Positions 27,204 to 37,166 of a stretch of 64,000 nt of DNA are shown piece after piece (position 1 is the first letter of the stretch; every line of letters starts with the position of its first letter). Location: NCBI RefSeq assembly GCF_022870865.1, contig NZ_CP091508.1, positions 558,001 to 622,000 of the forward strand, given 5' to 3'. Both the position numbers and the translations under genes were made by a program. The notes beneath the pieces were generated by a model. It was not told where the DNA came from. It was given only the letters and a program-made list of their open reading frames with translations, and did no database searches. This DNA is from Uruburuella testudinis. Its GTDB lineage: Bacteria; Pseudomonadota; Gammaproteobacteria; Burkholderiales; Neisseriaceae.

Positions 27204-27213
27204 TCAGACGGCC

Positions 27214-28866
27214 TTATTCCACTTTTACGCCGTCAAAGCGCACGGAGCCGAACGGGCTGATTTTGTATTCTTTCACATTCGGGGTGGTGAAAACGGTAAC
27301 CACAGAGTGGGCCATGGTGGTCCAGGGCAGCTGCTCTTTAAAAATCAGCTGGGCTTGTTCATAGTCGGCCACGCGCGTGTCGTGGTCGTTGTTGCGTTTG
27401 CCGTTGACCACCAGTTTGTCGAAGTCTTGATTGCACCAGCGCGAATAGTTGTTGCCGCCTACCGCTTCGCAGCTCAAGAGTGTGCCGAGCCAGTTGTCGG
27501 GGTCGCCGTTGTCGCCGGTCCAGCCGACAATAATGGCATCGGGTTCGCCTTTTTGAGCGCGTTTGAGGTATTCGCCCCATTCATAGGTAACCAGCTTGGC
27601 TTTTATGCCCACTTTCGCCCAATCGGCCTGCACCATCTCGGCCATCAGCTTGGCATTGGGGTTGTAGGGGCGTTGCACCGGCATATACCAGAGGTTGAAT
27701 TCCTGATTTTCAGGCACGCCGGCTTCTTGCAGCAGCGCTTTGGCTTGCTCAGGATCGTAAGGCGCATCTTTCAGGGTGTCGTTGTAGCCCCATTGGGTGG
27801 GCGGCATCGGGTTGGTGGCTTTGATGCCGGCGCCTTGGTAAACGGCATTGATGATGGCATCTTTGTTGATGGCCATATCCAGCGCCCGGCGCACTTTCAA
27901 ATCGCCCAGTTTGCCGTGCTCGACGTTATAGCCCAGATAGCCGAGGTTGAAGCCGGGCTGGTCCATCACGTTGACTTTGTCGGATTTTTTGGCCGCTTCG
28001 ATTTCGGCGGGTTTCGGATAGGCGGCTACGTTACATTCGCCGGCCTGCACTTTTTGTGCGCGCACGGCAGAATCTTTGGTAATCGCAAAAACCAGATTAT
28101 CGATGTGGATATTGTCTTTATCCCAATAATCCGGGTTTTTGGTATAGCGGATTTGGGTGTCTTTAGAGTAAGACTTGAACACAAACGGGCCGGTGCCGAC
28201 CGGTTTGGTATTGATATCGGCGGCCTTGCCCGCTTTTACCAATTGGTCGGCATATTCAGCCGAGTCGATATAGGCAAACGGCATGGCGATGTTTTGCAGA
28301 AAAGGCGCTTCTACTTCTTTCAGGGTGATTTTAACGGTGTGGTCGTCTACTTTTTCAACAGATTCAATCAGATCAGGCAGCCCCATATCGGCGGCATAAG
28401 GGAATTCGGCCGGGTAGGCTTTGTTGAAATCAAAATCTTTGTCGGTGAGGCGTTTTAAAGTGAAAACCACATCATCGGCGTTGAAATTGCGGGTGGGAGT
28501 GAAATAGTCGGTTTTGCCGAATTTCACGCCTTGGCGCAAATGGAAAGTATAGGTTTTGCCGTCTTCGCTGATGTCCCAGCTTTCGGCCAAGGCCGGTTGG
28601 ATTTCGGTTTCGCCGCGTTTGAATTCTACCAAGCCGTTGTAAATCGGATAGGAGCTGGCATCAAAATCGGTGCCGGAGGTATATTGTGCCGGATCAAAGC
28701 CGGCAGGGCTGCCTTCTGAACAGTAGATCAGGGTGGCGCTACCCCCCCCCATGCCGGATGCCTGGCTGCCGTCAGCGGCGCTTTCGGCGGCTTTCTCGCC
28801 ACCGCATGCGGCGAGACCCAAGGTTAATGCAGCGATGGCGCTGAGTTTGAAAAACGGGTGGGACAT
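27214..28866 (-). CDS. dppA: Dipeptide-binding lipoprotein DppA
   Basis: 550 residues. The lipoprotein signal ends LGLAACGG (Cys21). A low-complexity linker AAESAADGSQASGMGGGS follows, then the solute-binding protein family 5 fold with ESWDISEDGKTYTFHLRQGV and VGWTGDNGDPDNWLGTLLSC, close to dipeptide-type binding proteins. The linker is encoded through a run of nine G on the coding strand (28742-28750), a possible slipped-strand site; the frame is open as written. First gene of the dpp unit, with a good promoter upstream. ATG at 28866 has AAGGAAAG ahead of it. Confidence 0.93.
   Translation of the reverse strand: MSHPFFKLSAIAALTLGLAACGGEKAAESAADGSQASGMGGGSATLIYCSEGSPAGFDPAQYTSGTDFDASSYPIYNGLVEFKRGETEIQPALAESWDISEDGKTYTFHLRQGVKFGKTDYFTPTRNFNADDVVFTLKRLTDKDFDFNKAYPAEFPYAADMGLPDLIESVEKVDDHTVKITLKEVEAPFLQNIAMPFAYIDSAEYADQLVKAGKAADINTKPVGTGPFVFKSYSKDTQIRYTKNPDYWDKDNIHIDNLVFAITKDSAVRAQKVQAGECNVAAYPKPAEIEAAKKSDKVNVMDQPGFNLGYLGYNVEHGKLGDLKVRRALDMAINKDAIINAVYQGAGIKATNPMPPTQWGYNDTLKDAPYDPEQAKALLQEAGVPENQEFNLWYMPVQRPYNPNAKLMAEMVQADWAKVGIKAKLVTYEWGEYLKRAQKGEPDAIIVGWTGDNGDPDNWLGTLLSCEAVGGNNYSRWCNQDFDKLVVNGKRNNDHDTRVADYEQAQLIFKEQLPWTTMAHSVVTVFTTPNVKEYKISPFGSVRFDGVKVE
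28742..28750 (-). repeat. Homopolymeric G9 tract in dppA
   Basis: Nine consecutive C on the plus strand (G on the coding strand) encode part of MGGGS, residues 39-43 of DppA. Loss or gain of one base would shift the frame after residue 40. Confidence 0.9.
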
Positions 28867-28926
28867 GATGGCTTTCCTTTTGCAAAGTATGAGCAGAATC
28901 GGTGGCAGTCCGTGCCGCCTTGCCAC

Positions 28927-28958
28927 ATAATATACGCGGTAATGAAAATGTAAAGCAA
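28927..28958 (-). promoter_or_regulatory. dppA: Candidate sigma-70 promoter of dppA
   Basis: On the minus strand TTTACA and TATTAT are 16 bases apart; an overlapping alternative is TTGCTT-18-TATATT. The region is AT-rich and lies about 65-90 bases before the ATG. The rest of the 28867-29173 gap holds only the mscL terminator. Confidence 0.6.
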
Positions 28959-29105
28959 GGTGTTTTTTCGTGAATAGGTAAGGTGGTTTATCCATATATG
29001 ATTGATAAACAACAAAATCATATGTCGGCGAATACGGATAATGTTTTCAATTTATTGGAAAATATGTCGTATTGCCTGCATGTGCCGGGGTGGGGGTAAA
29101 AATAG

Positions 29106-29139
29106 TAAAGGCCGTCTGAAAATGATTTCAGACGGCCTT
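29106..29139. terminator. DUS hairpin after mscL
   Basis: AAAGGCCGTCTGAA and TTCAGACGGCCTT with a short loop lie 35 bp past the mscL stop. Confidence 0.8.
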
Positions 29140-29173
29140 GGTGATGCAATGAGCGGCTGGCTTCAAGCCGAAT

Positions 29174-29608
29174 TTATTTTTTCAGCGAATCGCGGATTTC
29201 GCGCAGCAATACCACTTCTTCGCTCGGCTCTTCCGCTGCTTCGGGTGCTTCTTCGCGTTTCAGTTTGCTGATGGCTTTAATCACGGCAAAGATGGCGGCG
29301 GCGATGATGATGAAGCTGATGATGGTGTTGATAAACAAACCCAGATTCACGGTAACGGCGCCGGCGGCTTGGGCGGCGGCCAATGAAGCATAGCCCGCTT
29401 CGCCTGCGGCGGGGGTGCCGTCTTTCAGGGTGATAAAGAGGTTGGAGAAATCTACGCCGCCCAGCAAGAGGCCGATGGGGGGCATGATGACATCGTCTAC
29501 CAATGATTTGACGATGCCGCTGAAGGCCGTGCCGACAACCATACCGACCGCCAGATCGATAACGTTGCCGCGCATGATAAATTCTTTAAATTCCTGTTTC
29601 AAAGACAT
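29174..29608 (-). CDS. mscL: Large-conductance mechanosensitive channel MscL
   Basis: 144 residues starting [22 protein letters not shown]. The two membrane helices lie at about 15-45 and 75-103, with the periplasmic loop between and a charged C-terminal helix ([21 protein letters not shown]). The channel opens under membrane tension during hypo-osmotic shock. Length is normal. A small hairpin CTAATCT-AAAA-AGATTAG lies in its leader (29646-29663). Confidence 0.96.
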   Translation of the reverse strand: MSLKQEFKEFIMRGNVIDLAVGMVVGTAFSGIVKSLVDDVIMPPIGLLLGGVDFSNLFITLKDGTPAAGEAGYASLAAAQAAGAVTVNLGLFINTIISFIIIAAAIFAVIKAISKLKREEAPEAAEEPSEEVVLLREIRDSLKK

Positions 29609-29779
29609 AATGTTTCCTTTATTGATGGTGTTAAATAAATGATAACTAATCTAAAAAGATTAGGCTGAAATAAGTAGAGGCGCATCATACCTGCTTTTGG
29701 GTAAATGATATGCAGGCAGGTGTTAAGATTTGTATGTTTGATGCATAAACAAGGCTTTAGTTCCGTTTATGCGTGAAAA

Positions 29780-29837
29780 AGGCCGTCTGAAAAAACAGTA
29801 TGATGTAAAAAGGTTACAGTTCTGTTTCAGACGGCCT
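29780..29837. terminator. DUS hairpin after fabI
   Basis: AGGCCGTCTGAAA...CAG and CTG...TTTCAGACGGCCT form an extended stem 26 bp past the fabI stop. Confidence 0.75.
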
Positions 29838-29862
29838 GCGGGGCAGTTGCCGAGGGTGGAAT

Positions 29863-30657
29863 TTACGCTTCTTCTTCGGCGTCGTTTAATGCATTGATGC
29901 TGTAACCGCCGTCAACATAAGTGATTTCGCCGGTGATGCCCGAGGCCAGGTCTGACAGCAGAAAGGCGGCGGTGTTGCCCACTTCGTCGATGGTCACGTT
30001 GCGCGCCAGCGGGTTGTGCGAAGCCACATGGCTCAAGAGTTTGCTGAAGTCGGCAATGCCGGAGGCGGCCAGTGTTTTGATGGGGCCGGCAGAAATGCCG
30101 TTGCAGCGGATGCCTTCTTTGCCCAGGCAGGCGGCGGTGAAGCGGATGCCGGCTTCGAGGCTGGCTTTGGCCATGCCCATTACGTTGTAGTTCGGAATCG
30201 CACGCACCGCGCCCAAATAAGAGAGTGCCAAAATCGCGCCGTTGCGGTTTTGCATCATCGGGCGGGCGGCTTTGGCCAGCGCGGGCAGGCTGTAGGCGGA
30301 TACTTCGTGCGCCACTTTAAAGGCTTCGCGGCTGATACTGTCGAGAAAATCGCCGCCCAAAGCTTCGCGCGGGGCAAAACCGATAGAGTGCACCAGGCCG
30401 TCGAGGCCGTCCCAATGTTTGGCCAAATCGGCAAAGGCCTGTTCGATTTCTTCGTCGCTTTGCACATCGCAGCGGAACACCAAATCAGAGCCCAGCGCTT
30501 TGGCCATTTTGCGCACGCGCTCTTCCAGTTTGTCGACAACATAAGTAAAGGCAAGCTCGGCGCCCTGTTCGCGGCATGCTTTGGCAATGCCGTAAGCAAT
30601 CGAACGCTCGGAAATCATGCCGGTAATCAGAATTTTTTTACCTTGCAGAAAGCCCAT
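29863..30657 (-). CDS. fabI: Enoyl-[acyl-carrier-protein] reductase FabI
   Basis: 264 residues. The NADH site is [19 protein letters not shown], as in FabI rather than FabG. The catalytic Tyr and Lys are in [14 protein letters not shown] (Y-x6-K). It reduces the enoyl-ACP double bond in the last step of each fatty-acid elongation round and is the triclosan target. AAGGAATT precedes the ATG and an extended -10 lies upstream. Monocistronic by position. Confidence 0.96.
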   Translation of the reverse strand: MGFLQGKKILITGMISERSIAYGIAKACREQGAELAFTYVVDKLEERVRKMAKALGSDLVFRCDVQSDEEIEQAFADLAKHWDGLDGLVHSIGFAPREALGGDFLDSISREAFKVAHEVSAYSLPALAKAARPMMQNRNGAILALSYLGAVRAIPNYNVMGMAKASLEAGIRFTAACLGKEGIRCNGISAGPIKTLAASGIADFSKLLSHVASHNPLARNVTIDEVGNTAAFLLSDLASGITGEITYVDGGYSINALNDAEEEA

Positions 30658-30701
30658 TTTTAATTCCTTAGCAGTGGTTTTGCGTATTTGTGAAACCGCG
30701 C

Positions 30702-30710
30702 ATTATAGCA
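30702..30710 (-). promoter_or_regulatory. fabI: Extended -10 promoter of fabI
   Basis: TGCTATAAT on the minus strand, 45 bases before the ATG. No good -35 is seen, which fits an extended -10 promoter. Confidence 0.6.
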
Positions 30711-30755
30711 AAAAGCAGCGTTTCGGTATAGAAAACAATGTTTTCAGACGGCCTA

Positions 30756-30845
30756 AGGTGTCCTGACCATTCAGAATTACTTAGATTTTTTGTGCTTGCA
30801 TCTGCGTTTTATCACAAAAATCCGAATCATTCTGAATTGTTGGCA
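30756..30845. repeat. Family A element, copy 4 (internally deleted)
   Basis: About 90 bp: the left end AGGTGTCCTGACCATTC is intact, the core is lost and the right end is altered (ATTCTGAATTGTTGG). It sits directly ahead of the YejA-type gene. Confidence 0.6.
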
Positions 30846-30870
30846 AGCCCCGGGCAATATTGCGTACAAT
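30840..30870 (+). promoter_or_regulatory. Candidate promoter of the YejA-type gene
   Basis: TTGGCA and TACAAT are 19 bases apart, 30 bases before the ATG. The -35 lies at the edge of family A copy 4. Confidence 0.4.
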
Positions 30871-30899
30871 AAGCGCGGAATCTTCTTTATATTGCTGCT

Positions 30900-32672
30900 A
30901 TGAAACAATTATTGCTTGTTTGCCTGTGTTTGCCTGCATTGGCCCACGCCGCCCACGGTTTGGGTTTGGGGCACCCGCCGCGCTATGCGGCAGATTTCCG
31001 CCATTTTGATTATGTGAATCCGAACGCCCCCAAGGGCGGCACGCTGACGCTGCCGGTGTCCGGCGGTTTCGATACGCTCAATCCGTTTACCCTCAAGGGG
31101 GATCATGAAGCGGGTGTTGCTGCGCTCACGCTCGATACGCTGATGGTCAAAAGCGACGATGAGCCGTTTGCGATGTATGGCTTGCTGGCCGAAGATGTGC
31201 AGCTTGCTTCAGACGGCCTCTCGGTAACGTTCAGGCTCAACCCCAAAGCACGTTTCCACAACGGCGATCCGGTGTTGGCGCAAGATGTGGCCGCTTCGTT
31301 CCGCCTGCTCACGCAAGACAAAGCCGCCGCGCCGATGTATCAATTTTACTGGGCGGATGTAGCCAAAGTGGAAACCCCGGCGCCGCGCACGGTGGTGTTT
31401 CGTTTCAAACAGCGCAATGCCGAATTGCACATGATTTTGGGCGAACTGCCGGTGTTTTCGCGCAAAAGCTATCCGAAAGGGCTGGCCGCTGCGCCCAATG
31501 CGCTGCCCATCGGCTCGGGCCCGTATCGTTTTGCCCGTGCCGACGGCGGGCGTTTGAGCGAATTTGCACGCGACCAAAACTATTGGGCGCAAAACCTGCC
31601 CGCCCGCAAGGGCATGTATAACTACAACACCGTGCGCTTTCGCTATTATCGTGACGACAGCGTGCGCATCGAAGGTATCAAAGGCGGCCGCTATGATTTC
31701 GTGCAGGAAAACGTTGCCCGCAATTGGGCGCGCGCTTATTCCGAGCGTGATCTGGAAAAGCGCGGCCTGCAAAAACACGAATGGATGCACGGCAATACCG
31801 CCGGTTTGCAAGGCTTTGTGATGAACCAGCGCCGTGCGCCGTTCAACAATATTTTAGTGCGGCGCGCGCTGGTGGAAAGTTTCGATTTTGAAAGTGTCAA
31901 CAGCCGCCTGTTTCACGGCCTTTACCAGCGCAGCAACAGCCTGTTTACCAACAGCAGCATGGCCGCTGCCGGCAAGCCGCAGGGCAGGGAACTGGCGCTG
32001 TTGAACACCATCCGCAGCAAACTGCCTGCCGCTGTGTTTGACGAAAATGTGACCGAATCGCCGCAAATCGACCCTGCGGCCGGCGTGCGCCCCAACCTGC
32101 TCAAAGCCCGCGCGCTGTTGGAGCAGGCGGGCTACCGCTACCGTAATGGTGTGTTGGCAGATAAAAACGGCAGGCCGCTGGTGTTGGAGTTTCTGTCGCC
32201 GAGCAAAACTTACGAGCGCATCACCGCCAAATGGCAGCGTGATTTGGCCAAAATCGGCATCCGCTTGAATGTGCGCGTGGCCGACCCCGCCGTGTATCAG
32301 AAGCGGCTCAATGATTTTGATTACGACCTCACCATTGTGGTGTATGGCAACAGCGAAAGCCCCGGTAACGAGCAGTTTAACTATTTCAGCTGTGCATCCG
32401 CCAAAACGCCCGGCACCCGCAATTGGGCAGGCGTGTGCGACCCGGCTGTGGAAGCGCTGCTGCCGCAGTTTGCCGGCTTTAAAAACCGCGAAGAGCTCAC
32501 CGCCGCTGCCCGCGCGCTCGACCGCGTTATCCGCCATCAATACATTATCGTGCCCAATTGGTACAGCGACCGCCACCGCGTGATTTACCGCAACACCTTA
32601 GGCATGCCCGCGCGCGCGCCGAAGTATTATCAGGCGATGGATTGGGCGCTGAAAGCAGGGTGGGTAAAATGA
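30900..32672 (+). CDS. Periplasmic peptide-binding protein, YejA-type (solute-binding family 5)
   Basis: 590 residues with a signal peptide cleaved after LAHA (about residue 17). The start of the mature protein, FDYVNPNAPKGGTLTLPVSG, is characteristic of the YejA branch of family 5 proteins, which bind oligopeptides such as microcin C in E. coli. Conserved LPIGSGPYRFARADGG and FNYFSCASA support this. No yejB, yejE or yejF follows, so it is an orphan here and must work with permeases encoded elsewhere or have another role. Confidence 0.88.
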   Translation: MKQLLLVCLCLPALAHAAHGLGLGHPPRYAADFRHFDYVNPNAPKGGTLTLPVSGGFDTLNPFTLKGDHEAGVAALTLDTLMVKSDDEPFAMYGLLAEDVQLASDGLSVTFRLNPKARFHNGDPVLAQDVAASFRLLTQDKAAAPMYQFYWADVAKVETPAPRTVVFRFKQRNAELHMILGELPVFSRKSYPKGLAAAPNALPIGSGPYRFARADGGRLSEFARDQNYWAQNLPARKGMYNYNTVRFRYYRDDSVRIEGIKGGRYDFVQENVARNWARAYSERDLEKRGLQKHEWMHGNTAGLQGFVMNQRRAPFNNILVRRALVESFDFESVNSRLFHGLYQRSNSLFTNSSMAAAGKPQGRELALLNTIRSKLPAAVFDENVTESPQIDPAAGVRPNLLKARALLEQAGYRYRNGVLADKNGRPLVLEFLSPSKTYERITAKWQRDLAKIGIRLNVRVADPAVYQKRLNDFDYDLTIVVYGNSESPGNEQFNYFSCASAKTPGTRNWAGVCDPAVEALLPQFAGFKNREELTAAARALDRVIRHQYIIVPNWYSDRHRVIYRNTLGMPARAPKYYQAMDWALKAGWVK

Positions 32673-32760
32673 TGGGCAGCTATTATAGTCAAACTCAAAT
32701 CAATCATCGCAAGCGGGGAAATAAAGAGGGGGCAAGTGCCGTCAATATATATCGGCAGAA

Positions 32761-32804
32761 AAAGGCCGTCTGAAAGCTTGAAACACAGCGTTCAGACGGC
32801 CTTT
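32761..32804. terminator. DUS hairpin between convergent genes
   Basis: AAAGGCCGTCTGAA and TTCAGACGGCCTTT separate the YejA-type gene from xth (18 bp past its stop). Confidence 0.8.
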
Positions 32805-32821
32805 GCATTAACCGTGCGGGT

Positions 32822-33589
32822 TTAATCGAATTTTGCCCATACCGGCGCATGATCGCTGGGGCGCTCCCAGCCGCGGGCTTCCAAATCCACCTGCACATCT
32901 TGCAAGGTTTCTGTCAGCGCGGGGGTAATCAGCAGGTGGTCGATGCGCAGGCCGAGTTTGCGTTGGAACATGGCGCCGCGGTAATCCCACCAGGTGTAAA
33001 ACGCGCCTTCGGGGTGGATTTGGCGCAGGCTGTCGGTTAAGCCCAAGCCCAAAAGCGTTTGGAACCAGCCGCGCTCGATGCTGGAGCAGTGGATTTGTTC
33101 GCGCCATTTTTCGGGGTCGTAGCAGTCGGCATCGGCGGGAGCGATGTTGAAGTCGCCGAGCAGCACCAGCTTTTCGTGGCGGGTCAGCTCGTCGCGGATA
33201 AAGTCGGTGAGCGCGGCAAACCATTGCCGTTTGTAGTCAAATTTGGGGCTGTCGAGCGCTTCGCCGTTGACGCAATACACATTCACCACGCGCACGCCGT
33301 TGATGGTGGCGGCAATCACGCGCCGCTGCGGGTCGTCGGGCAGGCCGGGCAGGCCGGTGTGCACCTCTTCGGGCGGCTGTTTGCTGATGAGGGCGACGCC
33401 GTTATAGGTTTTCTGGCCGCTCCACACGGTGTGCCAACCGCTTAATTGGAAGGCTGCGGCAGGGTATTTGTCTTGATCGAGCTTGAGCTCTTGCAGGGCG
33501 AGGATGTCGGGCTGCTCTTTGGCAAGCCAGTCTTGCACGTGCGGCAGGCGCACATTGAGGGAATTGATGTTCCAGGTGGCGATTTTCAT
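32822..33589 (-). CDS. xth: Exodeoxyribonuclease III / AP endonuclease
   Basis: 255 residues of the exonuclease III family: MKIATWNINSLNVRLPH, ILALQELKLDQDKYP with the metal Glu, VLLGDFNIAPADADCYDP, and the C-terminal RIDHLLITPAL and PSDHAPVWAKFD with the catalytic His. It acts on abasic sites and 3' blocks in base excision repair. Neisseria carry two such enzymes (NApe and NExo); which one this is cannot be settled by eye. Confidence 0.92.
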   Translation of the reverse strand: MKIATWNINSLNVRLPHVQDWLAKEQPDILALQELKLDQDKYPAAAFQLSGWHTVWSGQKTYNGVALISKQPPEEVHTGLPGLPDDPQRRVIAATINGVRVVNVYCVNGEALDSPKFDYKRQWFAALTDFIRDELTRHEKLVLLGDFNIAPADADCYDPEKWREQIHCSSIERGWFQTLLGLGLTDSLRQIHPEGAFYTWWDYRGAMFQRKLGLRIDHLLITPALTETLQDVQVDLEARGWERPSDHAPVWAKFD

Positions 33590-33610
33590 AATGCGGCGTT
33601 CGGATAAGGG

Positions 33611-33648
33611 AAAGGCCGTATGATAACAAATCTTTCAGACGGCCTTAA
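33611..33648. terminator. Degenerate DUS hairpin after the ArsR-type gene
   Basis: AAGGCCGTATGATA pairs imperfectly with TTTCAGACGGCCTT; the left copy has lost the DUS core (GTATGA for GTCTGA) while the right is intact. Confidence 0.55.
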
Positions 33649-33690
33649 AGAAAGCTTTGCAGGCAAAGTGCGGCGGCTGCCGGCATGCAG

Positions 33691-33990
33691 TTAGTCGGCG
33701 GGGTAGAGCTCGTTGAGGGTGGCGATGACGGCTTCGATTTCGGGCGACGTGAGGCGGTATTGCAGCACGCGGTGGTAGCGGGTAAATTCAATCACGCCCT
33801 CGCTGCGCAACTTGGCCAGATGGTTGGAGATGGCGGTTTGGTTGATGCCGACCGCTTCAACCAGCTCGGTAACGTTTTTTTCGCTCTCAAGCAGCAGGCA
33901 TAAAATCATCAGCCGGTGGGGGTGGGCGATGAGCTTGAGCAGGGCAGCGGCTTTGGCTGTGCTGTGCTGCATTTTTTGGAGGTTCGGCAT
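33691..33990 (-). CDS. ArsR-family winged-helix transcriptional regulator
   Basis: 99 residues. The helix-turn-helix is NVTELVEAVGINQTAISNHLAKLRSEG (motif core NQTAISNHLAKL), and the wing includes HRVLQYRL. No metal-binding Cys pair (CxC) is present in the recognition helix region, so it may be a redox or non-metal type such as the BigR/SqrR/NolR groups. Start at 33990 (MPNLQKMQHST) follows GGAACCGATT. No obvious target gene is next to it. Confidence 0.85.
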   Translation of the reverse strand: MPNLQKMQHSTAKAAALLKLIAHPHRLMILCLLLESEKNVTELVEAVGINQTAISNHLAKLRSEGVIEFTRYHRVLQYRLTSPEIEAVIATLNELYPAD

Positions 33991-34097
33991 AATCGGTTCC
34001 CGCCTGGGTTTCGGATGGTTTGATTGTAGGGCAGTTGCCCGCAAACGGCAATGATTGTTTGTGATATTTCAAAAACATGGTGTTGCAGGATGCCCTA

Positions 34098-34256
34098 GGG
34101 TGTCCGGACAATTTGTTTATGAGGGGATTTTTGTTCCTGAAAATGCAGATGCCAGGCAAAAACGCAGCAAGATTGGACATCTTGCGAGGCTTTTTAACGC
34201 AGCAGATGCGTTTTCAGGGGCAAAATACACCCGTAAATCGAATGGTCCGAACACCC
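34098..34256. repeat. Family A MITE-like element, copy 5 (intact)
   Basis: 159 bp between CCTA and TAGG: GGGTGTCCGGACAATTTG at the left, GAATGGTCCGAACACCC at the right. Orientation as copy 2. This gap (33991-34464) also holds a DUS hairpin and a half family B element, and no gene. Confidence 0.85.
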
Positions 34257-34280
34257 TAGGGGCTGCCTTCAATATTTTTT

Positions 34281-34316
34281 TTCAGACGGCCTGTATTGAT
34301 TATAGGCCGTCTGAAA
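34281..34316. terminator. DUS inverted pair upstream of pepN
   Basis: TTCAGACGGCCT and AGGCCGTCTGAA flank an 11-base loop. It lies between divergent genes, so a terminator role is unclear. Confidence 0.45.
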
Positions 34317-34330
34317 CCATATATTGGCGT

Positions 34331-34380
34331 TATACTCATTCAAAAAAACAACCCGGCATGCGGTTTGGCTTGATTGCGTG
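34331..34380. repeat. Partial family B element
   Basis: ATACTCATTCAAAAAAACAA matches the left end of family B; the right end is missing. Confidence 0.5.
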
Positions 34381-34464
34381 CCTTGCTTTTGCTGCTGCCG
34401 TGCCGGTTTGTTTGAAACATGCCTTGATTGACCCGAATCATCCGAATCACAAAGAGAGAAAGCC

Positions 34465-37161
34465 ATGAGCAAAACCGTTTACTATCTGAAAGATTATCAG
34501 GCGCCTGCCTACCACATCCGCCAAACCGATTTGCGCTTTGAAATCGGCGAGCCCGACACCATTGTTAAGGCGCGTTTGCTGGTGTTGCCCCAACAGGCGG
34601 GGGCGCCGTTGGTGTTAAACGGTTCGGCGCAGTTGCTGTCGCTCAAGCTCGACGGTGAAGCGGTGGCGGATTACCGCTTGGCAGACGAAACGCTCACGCT
34701 TGATCATGTGCCGTCTGAAAGCTTTGTGCTCGAAATCGAAACCCGCGTACAGCCTTATGACAACAAATCGCTGATGGGGCTGTATGGCTCAAACGGCAAT
34801 CTCTACACCCAATGCGAGCCGGAAGGCTTCCGCAAAATCACGTTTTATCCCGACCGCCCCGACGTGATGAGCAAGTTTACCACCACCATTGTGGCCGACA
34901 AAAAACGCTATCCGGTGCTGCTTTCCAACGGCAATAAAATCGACGGCGGCGATTTGGAAGACGGCCGCCATTGGGTGAAATGGCTTGATCCGTTTGCCAA
35001 GCCCAGCTATCTGTTTGCGCTGGTGGCGGGCGATTTGGCCTGCACGCGCGATACGTTTACCACCCAAAGCGGTAAAAACGTGGCGATTGAGTTTTACACT
35101 TCGGAAGCCGATCAGGCCAAAGTGCCGTTTGCGGTCGAATCGTTGAAAAACGCCATGCGTTGGGACGAAACCCGCTTCGGCCTCGAATACGACCTTGATA
35201 TTTACATGGTGGTGGCGGTGGGCGACTTTAATATGGGCGCGATGGAAAACAAAGGCCTGAATATTTTCAACACCAAATATGTATTGGCCGACAGCCGCAC
35301 CGCCACCGATGCCGATTTTGAAGGCATCGAATCCGTTATCGGCCACGAATATTTCCACAACTACACCGGCAACCGTGTAACCTGCCGCGATTGGTTCCAA
35401 CTCTCGCTCAAAGAAGGGCTTACTGTGTTTCGCGATCAGGAATTTTCGGGTGACCGCGCCAGCCGTGCCGTGCGCCGTATCGAAAACGTGAGCCTGTTGC
35501 GCCAATTGCAGTTTGCCGAAGATGCCGGGCCGATGGCGCATCCCGTGCGGCCCGCATCGTATGAGGAAATGAATAATTTCTACACCATGACCGTGTATGA
35601 AAAAGGTGCCGAAGTGGTGCGCCTCTATCACACCCTGTTGGGCGAAGACGGCTTTCAAAAAGGCATGCAGCTTTATTTCAAACGCCACGACGGCCAAGCG
35701 GTAACCTGTGATGATTTCCGCGCCGCCATGGCCGATGCCAACGATGCTAATCTCGACCAAATGGCCTTGTGGTACAGCCAGGCCGGCACGCCCGTGCTCG
35801 ACATCACAGGCCGTCTGAACGCACAAGCGCGCACGTTTACGCTCAATATCCGTCAAACCGTTCCCGCCACCCCCGATATGGCGGAAAAACAGCCGATGAT
35901 GATTCCGGTGAAAGTCGGCTTGCTCAACCGGCAAGGCGAAGCCATGGCATTCAGGCCGTCTGAAAACGCCGAAGCACAAACCGAAGCGGTGTTGCTGCTG
36001 ACCGAAGCCGAGCAGGAATTTGTGTTGCACGGTGTGGGCGAACATGTGGTGCCTTCGCTGTTGCGCGGCTTTTCCGCCCCTGTGTATCTGAATTATCCTT
36101 ATAGCGATGAAGATTTGCACCTGCTGTTGGCGCACGACAGCGACCCGTTTGCCCGTTGGGAAGCAGGGCAAACGCTCTACCGCCGTGCCGTGCAGGCCAA
36201 TCTGGCCGCCATTGGGGCAGGAGAGCCGCTGCCCGAACACCACGGCCTGATTGAAGCCTTCAAACAGATGCTCAAGCAGGAAATCGACCCCGCCTTCAAA
36301 GCCATGTTGCTGCGCGCGCCCGCTACCGCCGAATTGTGGGAAGGCGCTGAAAACATCAACCCGCTGCATTATCATCAGGCGCGCGAAGCCCTGCTGGATA
36401 ACATCGCCAAAGCCTGCCTCGAAAACCTGGTCTATATCCGCACTTGGGCGCTCGATCAAGAAACAGAAAGCGGTATCGAAGCACCCTATGAATATCATCC
36501 GCAGCTGGCCGGCATCCGCAGCCTGCTGGCGGCCGTGCGCCTGCTCACCATCCGCGCCGAGCGCCACGCCATGATGACGCTGGCCGCCTATTCGGGCGAG
36601 CAGCATGCCGAGCACGAAAAAACCGTGTGCGCACGTCTGCAAGACTACATCACCCGCTACGAGCAGCTCACGCCCAATATGACCCACGAAATGAGCATTC
36701 TCAACACCGTCAATCATTTGGATGAAGACGGCCGCAACCACCTACTCAGCCGTTTTGCCGAACGCTATGCCGATGATGCGCTGGTGATGGACAAATACTT
36801 TATCCTCGTTGGCAGCAGCCACCGCCCCGACACGCTCAAACAGGTTCAGACGGCCTTGCACCACCCCAAATTCAGCCTCGAAAACCCCAACAAAGCCCGC
36901 TCGCTGTTGGGCAGCTTCGCCCGCAACGTGCCGCATTTCCATGCCGAAAACGGCAGCGGTTATGAATTTATCGCCGAAAAAGTGATGCAGATTGATGCAT
37001 TTAACCCGCAAGTGGCGGCGCGGCTGGTGCAGGCGTTCAATATCTGCCACAAGCTCGAACCGCAACGGCGCAAACTGATGACCATGCAGCTTGAGCGCAT
37101 TGCCGGCATGGATAAGTTATCGAAAGATGTGGCTGAGATTGTCGGCAAGATTCTGTCGTAA
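34465..37161 (+). CDS. pepN: Aminopeptidase N
   Basis: 898 residues, the usual size for this M1 metallopeptidase. The substrate-anchoring GAMEN is at residues 258-262, the zinc site HEYFH at 294-298 with Glu317 as third ligand, and the catalytic Tyr in [12 protein letters not shown] follows. It removes N-terminal residues from peptides in the cytoplasm, and would release amino acids from peptides brought in by the Dpp system. Large antisense frames across the gene are artefacts of its codon usage. A DUS hairpin ends the unit. Confidence 0.96.
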   Translation: MSKTVYYLKDYQAPAYHIRQTDLRFEIGEPDTIVKARLLVLPQQAGAPLVLNGSAQLLSLKLDGEAVADYRLADETLTLDHVPSESFVLEIETRVQPYDNKSLMGLYGSNGNLYTQCEPEGFRKITFYPDRPDVMSKFTTTIVADKKRYPVLLSNGNKIDGGDLEDGRHWVKWLDPFAKPSYLFALVAGDLACTRDTFTTQSGKNVAIEFYTSEADQAKVPFAVESLKNAMRWDETRFGLEYDLDIYMVVAVGDFNMGAMENKGLNIFNTKYVLADSRTATDADFEGIESVIGHEYFHNYTGNRVTCRDWFQLSLKEGLTVFRDQEFSGDRASRAVRRIENVSLLRQLQFAEDAGPMAHPVRPASYEEMNNFYTMTVYEKGAEVVRLYHTLLGEDGFQKGMQLYFKRHDGQAVTCDDFRAAMADANDANLDQMALWYSQAGTPVLDITGRLNAQARTFTLNIRQTVPATPDMAEKQPMMIPVKVGLLNRQGEAMAFRPSENAEAQTEAVLLLTEAEQEFVLHGVGEHVVPSLLRGFSAPVYLNYPYSDEDLHLLLAHDSDPFARWEAGQTLYRRAVQANLAAIGAGEPLPEHHGLIEAFKQMLKQEIDPAFKAMLLRAPATAELWEGAENINPLHYHQAREALLDNIAKACLENLVYIRTWALDQETESGIEAPYEYHPQLAGIRSLLAAVRLLTIRAERHAMMTLAAYSGEQHAEHEKTVCARLQDYITRYEQLTPNMTHEMSILNTVNHLDEDGRNHLLSRFAERYADDALVMDKYFILVGSSHRPDTLKQVQTALHHPKFSLENPNKARSLLGSFARNVPHFHAENGSGYEFIAEKVMQIDAFNPQVAARLVQAFNICHKLEPQRRKLMTMQLERIAGMDKLSKDVAEIVGKILS

Positions 37162-37166
37162 ACCGC

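Noticed and set aside
34789..36741. 650-residue open frame antisense to pepN
   Set aside because: It lies wholly inside pepN, has low-complexity His/Gly/Arg-rich composition and no start signals. It results from the codon bias of the real gene.
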